From Utricularia gibba (taxonomy: Eukaryota; Streptophyta; Magnoliopsida; Lamiales; Lentibulariaceae), in the NCBI GenBank assembly GCA_002189035.1, contig NEEC01000034.1:1-64000 (forward strand): DNA of 64,000 nt, written 5' to 3'. Positions within the stretch are counted from its first letter, which is position 1, and every line of letters begins with the position of its first letter. The translations under genes were made by a program, and so were the position numbers. Positions 51,663-64,000 of the stretch are shown here, piece after piece. The notes under the pieces are model-generated. The model ran no database searches. It was not told the origin of the DNA and was given only the letters and a program-made list of their open reading frames with translations.

Positions 51663-54335
51663 TTGGGAAGCTTTATTCGTGCTCCAAGTAATATCATATG
51701 GAGTTACGTTTTTCCGATAACTGTGGACATATTAAAAACAACCTCAACGAAAAGTGTCTTCCGTGTCCTTCCTTGGTGGCTGCGTTAAGAATGTGCTTCT
51801 CGTTCTCGACATTGATGCAAATGGGATACACGGCAAAAGAATCAAATAGCCACTAGAGACATGGTGTATGGGAATGGTGCATCAAGAATCAGAAGTATCA
51901 TAGCAACTAATTGAATCAATCAACAGCCAAAACATATGGTGTCAAACTTCATCGGATATGCGATCAAGATGGAAAAAAGTCACATGTTACATCATGAATT
52001 TCGTGGCATCACTTATCCCAACACTGTTGTATACTCAGGATATGCGTAAATATTTATTTTTAACAAATCCGGTGCACGTGTGATTTTTCGGCTGCATCCC
52101 GAATGGTGATGCGCAATGAAATGACTATGTCGCACATCCTGGTCCACGAAGCACCTCTTCGAAAACATGTAGAGCCTTACTCTTCATAGCACACCATTGG
52201 GAAGCTTTATTCGTGCTCCAAGTAATATCATATGGAGTTACGTTTTTCCGATAACTGTGGACATATTAAAAACAACCTCAACGAAAAGTGTCTTCCGTGT
52301 CCTTCCTTGGTGGCTGCGTCTAAGAATGTGCTTCTCGTTCTCGACATTGATGCAAATGGGATACACGGCAAAAGAATCAAATAGCCACTAGAGACATGGT
52401 GTATGGGAATGGTGCATCAAGAATCAGAAGTATCATAGCAACTAATTGAATCAATCAACAGCCAAAACATATGGTGTCAAACTTCATCGGATATGCGATC
52501 AAGATGGAAAAAAGTCACATGTTACATCATGAATTTCGTGGCATCACTTATCCCAACACTGTTGTATACTCAGGATATGCGTAAATATTTATTTTTAACA
52601 AATCCGGTGCACGTGTGATTTTTCGGCTGCATCCCGAATGGTGATGCGCAATGAAATGACTATGTCGCACATCCTGGTCCACGAAGCACCTCTTCGAAAA
52701 CATGTAGAGCCTTACTCTTCATAGCACACCATTGGGAAGCTTTATTCGTGCTCCAAGTAATATCATATGGAGTTACGTTTTTCCGATAACTGTGGACATA
52801 TTAAAAACAACCTCAACGAAAAGTGTCTTCCGTGTCCTTCCTTGGTGGCTGCGTCTAAGAATGTGCTTCTCGTTCTCGACATTGATGCAAATGGGATACA
52901 CGGCAAAAGAATCAAATAGCCACTAGAGACATGGTGTATGGGAATGGTGCATCAAGAATCAGAAGTATCATAGCAACTAATTGAATCAATCAACAGCCAA
53001 AACATATGGTGTCAAACTTCATCGGATATGCGATCAAGATGGAAAAAAGTCACATGTTACATCATGAATTTCGTGGCATCACTTATCCCAACACTGTTGT
53101 ATACTCAGGATATGCGTAAATATTTATTTTTAACAAATCCGGTGCACGTGTGATTTTTCGGCTGCATCCCGAATGGTGATGCGCAATGAAATGACTATGT
53201 CGCACATCCTGGTCCACGAAGCACCTCTTCGAAAACATGTAGAGCCTTACTCTTCATAGCACACCATTGGGAAGCTTTATTCGTGCTCCAAGTAATATCA
53301 TATGGAGTTACGTTTTTCCGATAACTGTGGACATATTAAAAACAACCTCAACGAAAAGTGTCTTCCGTGTCCTTCCTTGGTGGCTGCGTCTAAGAATGTG
53401 CTTCTCGTTCTCGACATTGATGCAAATGGGATACACGGCAAAAGAATCAAATAGCCACTAGAGACATGGTGTATGGGAATGGTGCATCAAGAATCAGAAG
53501 TATCATAGCAACTAATTGAATCAATCAACAGCCAAAACATATGGTGTCAAACTTCATCGGATATGCGATCAAGATGGAAAAAAGTCACATGTTACATCAT
53601 GAATTTCGTGGCATCACTTATCCCAACACTGTTGTATACTCAGGATATGCGTAAATATTTATTTTTAACAAATCCGGTGCACGTGTGATTTTTCGGCTGC
53701 ATCCCGAATGGTGATGCGCAATGAAATGACTATGTCGCACATCCTGGTCCACGAAGCACCTCTTCGAAACATGTAGAGCCTTACTCTTCATAGCACACCA
53801 TTGGGAAGCTTTATTCGTGCTCCAAGTAATATCATATGGAGTTACGTTTTTCCGATAACTGTGGACATATTAAAAACAACCTCAACGAAAAGTGTCTTCC
53901 GTGTCCTTCCTTGGTGGCTGCGTCTAAGAATGTGCTTCTCGTTCTCGACATTGATGCAAATGGGATACACGGCAAAAGAATCAAATAGCCACTAGAGACA
54001 TGGTGTATGGGAATGGTGCATCAAGAATCAGAAGTATCATAGCAACTAATTGAATCAATCAACAGCCAAAACATATGGTGTCAAACTTCATCGGATATGC
54101 GATCAAGATGGAAAAAAGTCACATGTTACATCATGAATTTCGTGGCATCACTTATCCCAACACTGTTGTATACTCAGGATATGCGTAAATATTTATTTTT
54201 AACAAATCCGGTGCACGTGTGATTTTTCGGCTGCATCCCGAATGGTGATGCGCAATGAAATGACTATGTCGCACATCCTGGTCCACGAAGCACCTCTTCG
54301 AAAACATGTAGAGCCTTACTCTTCATAGCACACCA
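51663..54335. repeat. Clean satellite block, 5 units
   Basis: Unit starts are 51663, 52197, 52732, 53267 and 53801. The first lacks one C in GCGTTAAGAATG near 51785, and the boundary before 53801 has the three-A allele. No gene is visible. Confidence 0.95.
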
Positions 54336-54830
54336 TTGGGAAGCTTTATTCGTGCTCCAAGTAATATCATATGGAGTTACGTTTTTCCGATAACTGTGGA
54401 CATATTAAAAACAACCTCAACGAAAAGTGTCTTCGTGTCCTTCCTTGGTGGCTGCGTCTAAGAATGTGCTTCTCGTTCTCGACATTGATGCAAATGGGAT
54501 ACACGGCAAAAGAATCAAATAGCCACTAGAGACATGGTGTATGGGAATGGTGCATCAAGAATCAGAAGTATCATAGCAACTAATTGAATCAATCAACAGC
54601 CAAAACATATGGTGTCAAACTTCATCGGATATGCGATCAAGATGGAAAAAAGTCACATGTTACATCATGAATTTCGTGGCATCACTTATCCCACTGTTGT
54701 ATACTCACGTGTGCACGTGTGATTTTTCGGCTGCATCCCGAATGGTGATGCGCAATGAAATGACTATGTCGCACATCCTGGTCCACGAAGCACCTCTTCG
54801 ATGTAGAGCCTTACTCTTCATAGCACACCA
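54336..54830. repeat. Truncated unit, 495 bp, several deletions
   Basis: One C is missing near 54434. Three bases are lost in ATCCCACTGTTG near 54690. About 31 bp are lost where TATACTCACGTGTGCACG near 54700-54718 skips the AT-rich stretch. Five bases are lost in TTCGATGTAGAGCC near 54799. The sum is 40 bp. Confidence 0.88.
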
Positions 54831-55262
54831 TTGGGAAGCAAGTATCGGATAACTGTGGACATAGTGTCACTTCTCGTTCTCGACATTGATGCTACACGGC
54901 AAAAGAATCAAATAGCCACTAGAGACATGGTGTATGGGAATGGTGCATCAAGAATCAGAAGTATCATAGCAACTAATTGAATCAATCAACAGCCAAAACA
55001 TATGGTGTCAAACTTCATCGGATATGCGATCAAGATGGAAAAAAGTCACATGTTACATCATGAATTTCGTGGCATCACTTATCCCAACACTGTTGTATAC
55101 TCAGGATATGCGTAAATATTTATTTTTAACAAATCCGGTGCACGTGTGATTTTTCGGCTGCATCCCGAATGGTGATGCGCAATGAAATGACTATGTCGCA
55201 CATCCTGGTCCACGAAGCACCTCTTCGAAAACATGTAGAGCCTTACTCTTCATAGCACACCA
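54831..55262. repeat. Truncated unit, 432 bp, patchy deletions
   Basis: From 54840 to about 54895 only short pieces of the monomer remain in order: GGAAGCAAGTATCGGATAAC, TGTGGACATAGTGTCAC, TTCTCGTTCTCG and GATGCTACACGGC. About 103 bp are missing in several gaps. The rest is canonical. Confidence 0.86.
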
Positions 55263-56330
55263 TTGGGAAGCTTTATTCGTGCTCCAAGTAATATCATATG
55301 GAGTTACGTTTTTCCGATAACTGTGGACATATTAAAAACAACCTCAACGAAAAGTGTCTTCCGTGTCCTTCCTTGGTGGCTGCGTTAAAATGTGCTTCTC
55401 GTTCTCGACATTGATGCAAATGGGATACACGGCAAAAGAATCAAATAGCCACTAGAGACATGGTGTATGGGAATGGTGCATCAAGAATCAGAAGTATCAT
55501 AGCAACTAATTGAATCAATCAACAGCCAAAACATATGGTGTCAAACTTCATCGGATATGCGATCAAGATGGAAAAAAGTCACATGTTACATCATGAATTT
55601 CGTGGCATCACTTATCCCAACACTGTTGTATACTCAGGATATGCGTAAATATTTATTTTTAACAAATCCGGTGCACGTGTGATTTTTCGGCTGCATCCCG
55701 AATGGTGATGCGCAATGAAATGACTATGTCGCACATCCTGGTCCACGAAGCACCTCTTCGAAAACATGTAGAGCCTTACTCTTCATAGCACACCATTGGG
55801 AAGCTTTATTCGTGCTCCAAGTAATATCATATGGAGTTACGTTTTTCCGATAACTGTGGACATATTAAAAACAACCTCAACGAAAAGTGTCTTCCGTGTC
55901 CTTCCTTGGTGGCTGCGTCTAAGAATGTGCTTCTCGTTCTCGACATTGATGCAAATGGGATACACGGCAAAAGAATCAAATAGCCACTAGAGACATGGTG
56001 TATGGGAATGGTGCATCAAGAATCAGAAGTATCATAGCAACTAATTGAATCAATCAACAGCCAAAACATATGGTGTCAAACTTCATCGGATATGCGATCA
56101 AGATGGAAAAAAGTCACATGTTACATCATGAATTTCGTGGCATCACTTATCCCAACACTGTTGTATACTCAGGATATGCGTAAATATTTATTTTTAACAA
56201 ATCCGGTGCACGTGTGATTTTTCGGCTGCATCCCGAATGGTGATGCGCAATGAAATGACTATGTCGCACATCCTGGTCCACGAAGCACCTCTTCGAAAAC
56301 ATGTAGAGCCTTACTCTTCATAGCACACCA
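55263..56330. repeat. Two units, the first 533 bp
   Basis: Units start at 55263 and 55796. The first carries GCGTTAAAATG near 55383, the same two-base-loss form found near 26128. The second is canonical. Confidence 0.94.
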
Positions 56331-57893
56331 TTGGGAAGCTTTATTCGTGCTCCAAGTAATATCATATGGAGTTACGTTTTTCCGATAACTGTGGACATAT
56401 TAAAAACAACCTCAACGAAAAGTGTCTTCCCTTCCTTGGTGGCTGCGTCTAATAATGTGCTTCTCGTTCTCGACATTGATGCAAATGGGATACACGGCAA
56501 AAGAATCAAATAGCCACTAGAGACATGGTGTATGGGAATGGTGCATCAAGAATCAGAAGTATCATAGCAACTAATTGAATCAATCAACAGCCAAAACATA
56601 TGGTGTCAAACTTCATCGGATATGCGATCAAGATGGAAAAAAGTCACATGTTACATCATGAATTTCGTGGCATCACTTATCCCAACACTGTTGTATACTC
56701 AGGATATGCGTAAATATTTATTTTTAACAAATCCGGTGCACGTGTGATTTTTCGGCTGCATCCCGAATGGTGATGCGCAATGAAATGACTATGTCGCACA
56801 TCCTGGTCCACGAAGCACCTCTTCGAAACATGTAGAGCCTTACTCTTCATAGCACACCATTGGGAAGCTTTATTCGTGCTCCAAGTAATATCATATGGAG
56901 TTACGTTTTTCCGATAACTGTGGACATATTAAAAACAACGTCTTCCGTGTCCTTCCTTGGTGGCTGCGTCTAAGAATGTGCTTCTCGTTCTCGACATTGA
57001 TGCAAATGGGATACACGGCAAAAGAATCAAATAGCCACTAGAGACATGGTGTATGGGAATGGTGCATCAAGAATCAGAAGTATCATAGCAACTAATTGAA
57101 TCAATCAACAGCCAAAACATATGGTGTCAAACTTCATCGGATATGCGATCAAGATGGAAAAAAGTCACATGTTACATCATGAATTTCGTGGCATCACTTA
57201 TCCCAACACTGTTGTATACTCAGGATATGCGTAAATATTTATTTTTAACAAATCCGGTGCACGTGTGATTTTTCGGCTGCATCCCGAATGGTGATGCGCA
57301 ATGAAATGACTATGTCGCACATCCTGGTCCACGAAGCACCTCTTCGAAACATGTAGAGCCTTACTCTTCATAGCACACCATTGGGAAGCTTTATTCGTGC
57401 TCAAGTAATATCATATGGAGTTACGTTTTCCGATAACTGTGGACATATTAAAAACAACCTCAACGAAAAGTGTCTTCCGTGTCCTTCCTTGGTGGCTGCG
57501 TCTAAGAATGTGCTTCTCGTTCTCGACATTGATGCAAATGGGATACACGGCAAAAGAATCAAATAGCCACTAGAGACATGGTGTATGGGAATGGTGCATC
57601 AAGAATCAGAAGTATCATAGCAACTAATTGAATCAATCAACAGCCAAAACATATGGTGTCAAACTTCATCGGATATGCGATCAAGATGGAAAAAAGTCAC
57701 ATGTTACATCATGAATTTCGTGGCATCACTTATCCCAACACTGTTGTATACTCAGGATATGCGTAAATATTTATTTTTAACAAATCCGGTGCACGTGTGA
57801 TTTTTCGGCTGCATCCCGAATGGTGATGCGCAATGAAATGACTATGTCGCACATCCTGGTCCACGAAGCACCTCTTCGAAAACATGTAGAGCC
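56331..57893. repeat. Three consecutive mildly deleted units
   Basis: The unit at 56331 (529 bp) lacks five bases in GTCTTCCCTTCC near 56427 and has a G-to-T change in CTAATAATG near 56451. The unit at 56860 (521 bp) lacks 13 bp where AACAACGTCTTCC near 56935 skips the middle. The unit at 57381 lacks one C in GCTCAAG near 57400, has four T near 57427, and ends in AGCCTTGGGGAAG near 57892, having lost most of the TACTCTTCATAGC stretch. The boundaries before 56860 and 57381 have the three-A allele. Confidence 0.88.
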
Positions 57894-60568
57894 TTGGGGA
57901 AGCTTTATTCGTGCTCCAAGTAATATCATATGGAGTTACGTTTTCCGATAACTGTGGACATATTAAAAACAACCTCAACGAAAAGTGTCTTCCGTGTCCT
58001 TCCTTGGTGGCTGCGTCTAAGAATGTGCTTCTCGTTCTCGACATTGATGCAAATGGGATACACGGCAAAAGAATCAAATAGCCACTAGAGACATGGTGTA
58101 TGGGAATGGTGCATCAAGAATCAGAAGTATCATAGCAACTAATTGAATCAATCAACAGCCAAAACATATGGTGTCAAACTTCATCGGATATGCGATCAAG
58201 ATGGAAAAAAGTCACATGTTACATCATGAATTTCGTGGCATCACTTATCCCAACACTGTTGTATACTCAGGATATGCGTAAATATTTATTTTTAACAAAT
58301 CCGGTGCACGTGTGATTTTTCGGCTGCATCCCGAATGGTGATGCGCAATGAAATGACTATGTCGCACATCCTGGTCCACGAAGCACCTCTTCGAAAACAT
58401 GTAGAGCCTTACTCTTCATAGCACACCATTGGGAAGCTTTATTCGTGCTCCAAGTAATATCATATGGAGTTACGTTTTTCCGATAACTGTGGACATATTA
58501 AAAACAACCTCAACGAAAAGTGTCTTCCGTGTCCTTCCTTGGTGGCTGCGTCTAAGAATGTGCTTCTCGTTCTCGACATTGATGCAAATGGGATACACGG
58601 CAAAAGAATCAAATAGCCACTAGAGACATGGTGTATGGGAATGGTGCATCAAGAATCAGAAGTATCATAGCAACTAATTGAATCAATCAACAGCCAAAAC
58701 ATATGGTGTCAAACTTCATCGGATATGCGATCAAGATGGAAAAAAGTCACATGTTACATCATGAATTTCGTGGCATCACTTATCCCAACACTGTTGTATA
58801 CTCAGGATATGCGTAAATATTTATTTTTAACAAATCCGGTGCACGTGTGATTTTTCGGCTGCATCCCGAATGGTGATGCGCAATGAAATGACTATGTCGC
58901 ACATCCTGGTCCACGAAGCACCTCTTCGAAAACATGTAGAGCCTTACTCTTCATAGCACACCATTGGGAAGCTTTATTCGTGCTCCAAGTAATATCATAT
59001 GGAGTTACGTTTTTCCGATAACTGTGGACATATTAAAAACAACCTCAACGAAAAGTGTCTTCCGTGTCCTTCCTTGGTGGCTGCGTCTAAGAATGTGCTT
59101 CTCGTTCTCGACATTGATGCAAATGGGATACACGGCAAAAGAATCAAATAGCCACTAGAGACATGGTGTATGGGAATGGTGCATCAAGAATCAGAAGTAT
59201 CATAGCAACTAATTGAATCAATCAACAGCCAAAACATATGGTGTCAAACTTCATCGGATATGCGATCAAGATGGAAAAAAGTCACATGTTACATCATGAA
59301 TTTCGTGGCATCACTTATCCCAACACTGTTGTATACTCAGGATATGCGTAAATATTTATTTTTAACAAATCCGGTGCACGTGTGATTTTTCGGCTGCATC
59401 CCGAATGGTGATGCGCAATGAAATGACTATGTCGCACATCCTGGTCCACGAAGCACCTCTTCGAAAACATGTAGAGCCTTACTCTTCATAGCACACCATT
59501 GGGAAGCTTTATTCGTGCTCCAAGTAATATCATATGGAGTTACGTTTTTCCGATAACTGTGGACATATTAAAAACAACCTCAACGAAAAGTGTCTTCCGT
59601 GTCCTTCCTTGGTGGCTGCGTCTAAGAATGTGCTTCTCGTTCTCGACATTGATGCAAATGGGATACACGGCAAAAGAATCAAATAGCCACTAGAGACATG
59701 GTGTATGGGAATGGTGCATCAAGAATCAGAAGTATCATAGCAACTAATTGAATCAATCAACAGCCAAAACATATGGTGTCAAACTTCATCGGATATGCGA
59801 TCAAGATGGAAAAAAGTCACATGTTACATCATGAATTTCGTGGCATCACTTATCCCAACACTGTTGTATACTCAGGATATGCGTAAATATTTATTTTTAA
59901 CAAATCCGGTGCACGTGTGATTTTTCGGCTGCATCCCGAATGGTGATGCGCAATGAAATGACTATGTCGCACATCCTGGTCCACGAAGCACCTCTTCGAA
60001 AACATGTAGAGCCTTACTCTTCATAGCACACCATTGGGAAGCTTTATTCGTGCTCCAAGTAATATCATATGGAGTTACGTTTTTCCGATAACTGTGGACA
60101 TATTAAAAACAACCTCAACGAAAAGTGTCTTCCGTGTCCTTCCTTGGTGGCTGCGTCTAAGAATGTGCTTCTCGTTCTCGACATTGATGCAAATGGGATA
60201 CACGGCAAAAGAATCAAATAGCCACTAGAGACATGGTGTATGGGAATGGTGCATCAAGAATCAGAAGTATCATAGCAACTAATTGAATCAATCAACAGCC
60301 AAAACATATGGTGTCAAACTTCATCGGATATGCGATCAAGATGGAAAAAAGTCACATGTTACATCATGAATTTCGTGGCATCACTTATCCCAACACTGTT
60401 GTATACTCAGGATATGCGTAAATATTTATTTTTAACAAATCCGGTGCACGTGTGATTTTTCGGCTGCATCCCGAATGGTGATGCGCAATGAAATGACTAT
60501 GTCGCACATCCTGGTCCACGAAGCACCTCTTCGAAAACATGTAGAGCCTTACTCTTCATAGCACACCA
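57894..60568. repeat. Satellite block, 5 units
   Basis: Unit starts are 57894 (boundary altered), 58429, 58964, 59499 and 60034. The first has the four-T allele near 57943. The others are canonical at 535 bp. No gene is visible. Confidence 0.93.
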
Positions 60569-61538
60569 TTGGGAAGCTTTATTCGTGCTCCAAGTAATAT
60601 CATATGGAGTTACGTTTTTCCGATAACTGTGGACATATTAAAAACAACCTCAACGAAAAGTGTCTTCCGTGTCCTTCCTTGGTGGCTGCGTCTAAGAATG
60701 TGCTTCTCGTTCTCGACATTGATGCAAATGGGATACACGGCAAAAGAATCAAATAGCCACTAGAGACATGGTGTATGGGAATGGTGCATCAAGAATCAGA
60801 AGTATCATAGCAACTAATTGAATCAATCAACAGCCAAAACATATGGTGTCAAACTTCATCGATATGCGATCAAGATGGAAAAAAGTCACATGTTACATCA
60901 TGAATTTCGTGGCATCACTTATCCCAACACTGTTGTATACTCAGGATATGCGTAAATATTTATTTTTAACAAATCCGGTGCACGTGTGATTTTTCGGCTG
61001 CAAATGGTGATGCGCAATGAAATGACTATGTCGCACATCCTGGTCCACGAAGCACCTCTTCGATGTAGAGCCTTACTCTTCATAGCACACCATTGGGAAG
61101 CTTTATTCGTGCTCCAAGTAATATCATATGGAGTTACATAACTGTGGAGAAAAGTGATGCAAATGGGATACACGGCAAAAGAATCAAATAGCCACTAGAG
61201 ACATGGTGTATGGGAATGGTGCATCAAGAATCAGAAGTATCATAGCAACTAATTGAATCAATCAACAGCCAAAACATATGGTGTCAAACTTCATCGGATA
61301 TGCGATCAAGATGGAAAAAAGTCACATGTTACATCATGAATTTCGTGGCATCACTTATCCCAACACTGTTGTATACTCAGGATATGCGTAAATATTTATT
61401 TTTAACAAATCCGGTGCACGTGTGATTTTTCGGCTGCATCCCGAATGGTGATGCGCAATGAAATGACTATGTCGCACATCCTGGTCCACGAAGCACCTCT
61501 TCGAAAACATGTAGAGCCTTACTCTTCATAGCACACCA
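60569..61538. repeat. Two deleted units, 524 and 446 bp
   Basis: The unit at 60569 lacks one G in CATCGATATGCG near 60860, five bases in CTGCAAATGG near 61000 and five in TTCGATGTAGAGCC near 61062, the last identical to the junction near 54799. The next unit (start 61093) loses about 89 bp in two or more gaps between 61137 and 61158 (GTTACATAACTGTGG, then GAGAAAAGTGATGC). Confidence 0.88.
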
Positions 61539-63674
61539 TTGGGAAGCTTTATTCGTGCTCCAAGTAATATCATATGGAGTTACGTTTTTCCGATAACTGT
61601 GGACATATTAAAAACAACCTCAACGAAAAGTGTCTTCCGTGTCCTTCCTTGGTGGCTGCGTCTAAGAATGTGCTTCTCGTTCTCGACATTGATGCAAATG
61701 GGATACACGGCAAAAGAATCAAATAGCCACTAGAGACATGGTGTATGGGAATGGTGCATCAAGAATCAGAAGTATCATAGCAACTAATTGAATCAATCAA
61801 CAGCCAAAACATATGGTGTCAAACTTCATCGGATATGCGATCAAGATGGAAAAAAGTCACATGTTACATCATGAATTTCGTGGCATCACTTATCCCAACA
61901 CTGTTGTATACTCAGGATATGCGTAAATATTTATTTTTAACAAATCCGGTGCACGTGTGATTTTTCGGCTGCATCCCGAATGGTGATGCGCAATGAAATG
62001 ACTATGTCGCACATCCTGGTCCACGAAGCACCTCTTCGAAAACATGTAGAGCCTTACTCTTCATAGCACACCATTGGGAAGCTTTATTCGTGCTCCAAGT
62101 AATATCATATGGAGTTACGTTTTTCCGATAACTGTGGACATATTAAAAACAACCTCAACGAAAAGTGTCTTCCGTGTCCTTCCTTGGTGGCTGCGTCTAA
62201 GAATGTGCTTCTCGTTCTCGACATTGATGCAAATGGGATACACGGCAAAAGAATCAAATAGCCACTAGAGACATGGTGTATGGGAATGGTGCATCAAGAA
62301 TCAGAAGTATCATAGCAACTAATTGAATCAATCAACAGCCAAAACATATGGTGTCAAACTTCATCGGATATGCGATCAAGATGGAAAAAAGTCACATGTT
62401 ACATCATGAATTTCGTGGCATCACTTATCCCAACACTGTTGTATACTCAGGATATGCGTAAATATTTATTTTTAACAAATCCGGTGCACGTGTGATTTTT
62501 CGGCTGCATCCCGAATGGTGATGCGCAATGAAATGACTATGTCGCACATCCTGGTCCACGAAGCACCTCTTCGAAAACATGTAGAGCCTTACTCTTCATA
62601 GCACACCATTGGGAAGCTTTATTCGTGCTCCAAGTAATATCATATGGAGTTACGTTTTCCGATAACTGTGGACATATTAAAAACAACCTCAACGAAAAGT
62701 GTCTTCCGTGTCCTTCCTTGGTGGCTGCGTCTAAGAATGTGCTTCTCGTTCTCGACATTGATGCAAATGGGATACACGGCAAAAGAATCAAATAGCCACT
62801 AGAGACATGGTGTATGGGAATGGTGCATCAAGAATCAGAAGTATCATAGCAACTAATTGAATCAATCAACAGCCAAAACATATGGTGTCAAACTTCATCG
62901 GATATGCGATCAAGATGGAAAAAAGTCACATGTTACATCATGAATTTCGTGGCATCACTTATCCCAACACTGTTGTATACTCAGGATATGCGTAAATATT
63001 TATTTTTAACAAATCCGGTGCACGTGTGATTTTTCGGCTGCATCCCGAATGGTGATGCGCAATGAAATGACTATGTCGCACATCCTGGTCCACGAAGCAC
63101 CTCTTCGAAACATGTAGAGCCTTACTCTTCATAGCACACCATTGGGAAGCTTTATTCGTGCTCCAAGTAATATCATATGGAGTTACGTTTTTCCGATAAC
63201 TGTGGACATATTAAAAACAACCTCAACGAAAAGTGTCTTCCGTGTCCTTCCTTGGTGGCTGCGTCTAAGAATGTGCTTCTCGTTCTCGACATTGATGCAA
63301 ATGGGATACACGGCAAAAGAATCAAATAGCCACTAGAGACATGGTGTATGGGAATGGTGCATCAAGAATCAGAAGTATCATAGCAACTAATTGAATCAAT
63401 CAACAGCCAAAACATATGGTGTCAAACTTCATCGGATATGCGATCAAGATGGAAAAAAGTCACATGTTACATCATGAATTTCGTGGCATCACTTATCCCA
63501 ACACTGTTGTATACTCAGGATATGCGTAAATATTTATTTTTAACAAATCCGGTGCACGTGTGATTTTTCGGCTGCATCCCGAATGGTGATGCGCAATGAA
63601 ATGACTATGTCGCACATCCTGGTCCACGAAGCACCTCTTCGAAAATGTAGAGCCTTACTCTTCATAGCACACCA
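61539..63674. repeat. Satellite block, 4 units
   Basis: Unit starts are 61539, 62074, 62609 and 63142. The unit at 62609 has four T, the boundary before 63142 has three A, and the boundary before 63675 has CGAAAATGTAG (two bases lost), as near 29222. No gene is visible. Confidence 0.94.
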
Positions 63675-64000
63675 TTGGGAAGCTTTATTCGTGCTCCAAG
63701 TAATATCATATGGAGTTACGTTTTTCCGATAACTGTGGACATATTAAAAACAACCTCAACGAAAAGTGTCTTCCGTGTCCTTCCTTGGTGGCTGCGTCTA
63801 AGAGATGCCTCGTTCTCAAGACAGAAATGTGTCAATTCCGTGTCCAACTTCAAAATATTGATGCAAATGGGATACACGGCAAAAGAATCAAATAGCCACT
63901 AGAGACATGGTGTATGGGAATGGTGCATCAAGAATCAGAAGTATCATAGCAACTAATTGAATCAATCAACAGCCAAAACATATGGTGTCAAACTTCATCG
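63675..64000. repeat. Partial last unit with 33 bp net insertion
   Basis: The window ends inside this unit. Between CTAAGA near 63803 and ATTGATGC near 63858 the usual ATGTGCTTCTCG and TTCTCGAC pieces are replaced by a longer segment. It contains GATGCCTCGTTCTCAAGACA and then GTGTCAATTCCGTGTCCAAC, a degraded second copy of the GTGTCTTCCGTGTCCTTCC motif. The remainder to 64000 is canonical, so the array continues past the window. Confidence 0.85.

Larger units (their letters stand above)
1..64000. repeat. Satellite DNA array, 535 bp monomer, about 121 head-to-tail units
   Basis: The same sequence recurs across the whole window with a period of 535 bp (534 or 533 in units lacking one or two homopolymer bases). 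The landmark TTGGGAAGC marks nearly every unit, for example at 2805, 3340, 3874, 4409 and 4944. All units have the same orientation and I found no inverted unit. Clean units differ from each other almost only by homopolymer length, so identity is very high. The window begins and ends inside a monomer, so both array borders lie outside. Known biology: long homogeneous arrays of this kind are eukaryotic satellite DNA maintained by unequal exchange and gene conversion. Inference: constitutive heterochromatin. The chromosomal position (centromere, pericentromere, subtelomere, knob) cannot be told from sequence alone. I do not recognise the family and give no name. Confidence 0.98.

Noticed and set aside
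1-64000. CRISPR array
   Set aside because: The repeat is 535 bp with no variable spacers and no cas genes; CRISPR repeats are about 20-50 bp separated by unique spacers.
1-64000. Ribosomal DNA spacer subrepeats
   Set aside because: No rRNA gene sequence appears in 64 kb, while intergenic spacer repeats would be interrupted by rRNA genes at much shorter intervals.
1-64000. Tandem transposons, LTRs or Helitron-type repeats
   Set aside because: No transposase, integrase or reverse transcriptase frame, no terminal inverted repeats, and no target duplications at unit junctions.
1-64000. Telomeric repeats or microsatellites
   Set aside because: No TTAGGG/TTTAGGG-type runs or other short tandem repeats were seen beyond homopolymers of six or seven bases.
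1-64000. Assignment to a named grass, legume or insect satellite
   Set aside because: Several families have monomers of roughly 500-570 bp, but I cannot match the sequence from memory, so length alone is not enough.

Overview
The whole 64 kb window is one head-to-tail tandem array of a satellite DNA with a 535 bp monomer. I count about 121 units, whole or rearranged. Every unit lies in the same orientation, and the array is cut in mid-monomer at both window edges, so it continues beyond them. I see no protein-coding gene, rRNA, tRNA, transposon, CRISPR array or single-copy sequence. This organisation (tens of kilobases of near-identical non-coding units, about 41% G+C, unit length close to three nucleosome repeats) is typical of heterochromatic satellite DNA in a eukaryotic nuclear genome: centromeric, pericentromeric, subtelomeric or knob-like. 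I do not recognise the monomer as a named family and cannot assign a species. A plant or an animal would both fit.

Layout, using the TTG of the motif TTGGGAAGC as unit boundary. (1) 1-2804: five units with many single-base differences, mostly in homopolymers. (2) 2805-22048: 36 consecutive clean units whose length variation is fully explained by two homopolymer alleles, 4 versus 3 A after TTCG and 5 versus 4 T before CCGATAAC. (3) 22049-38694: clean units interrupted by rearranged ones (insertion, partial duplications, patchy deletions, one heavily scrambled unit near 30.9 kb). (4) 38695-47716: 17 clean units, including a run of exact 535 bp spacings from 41903 to 47253. (5) 47717-64000: clean stretches (48.2-50.9, 51.7-54.3, 57.9-60.6, 61.5-63.8 kb) separated by units carrying internal deletions of up to about 190 bp, and a last unit with a 33 bp net insertion.

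No genes work together here. Open frames of 60-121 codons recur at the repeat period, use TTG rather than ATG as first codon in the canonical unit, overlap on opposite strands and are broken or created by the homopolymer alleles, so they are by-products of the repeat. The interesting content is structural: extreme homogeneity, clustering of rearrangements at two sites in the monomer, a non-random distribution of the A-run allele, retention of CpG dinucleotides, and the question whether the scrambled units are biology or assembly artefact.
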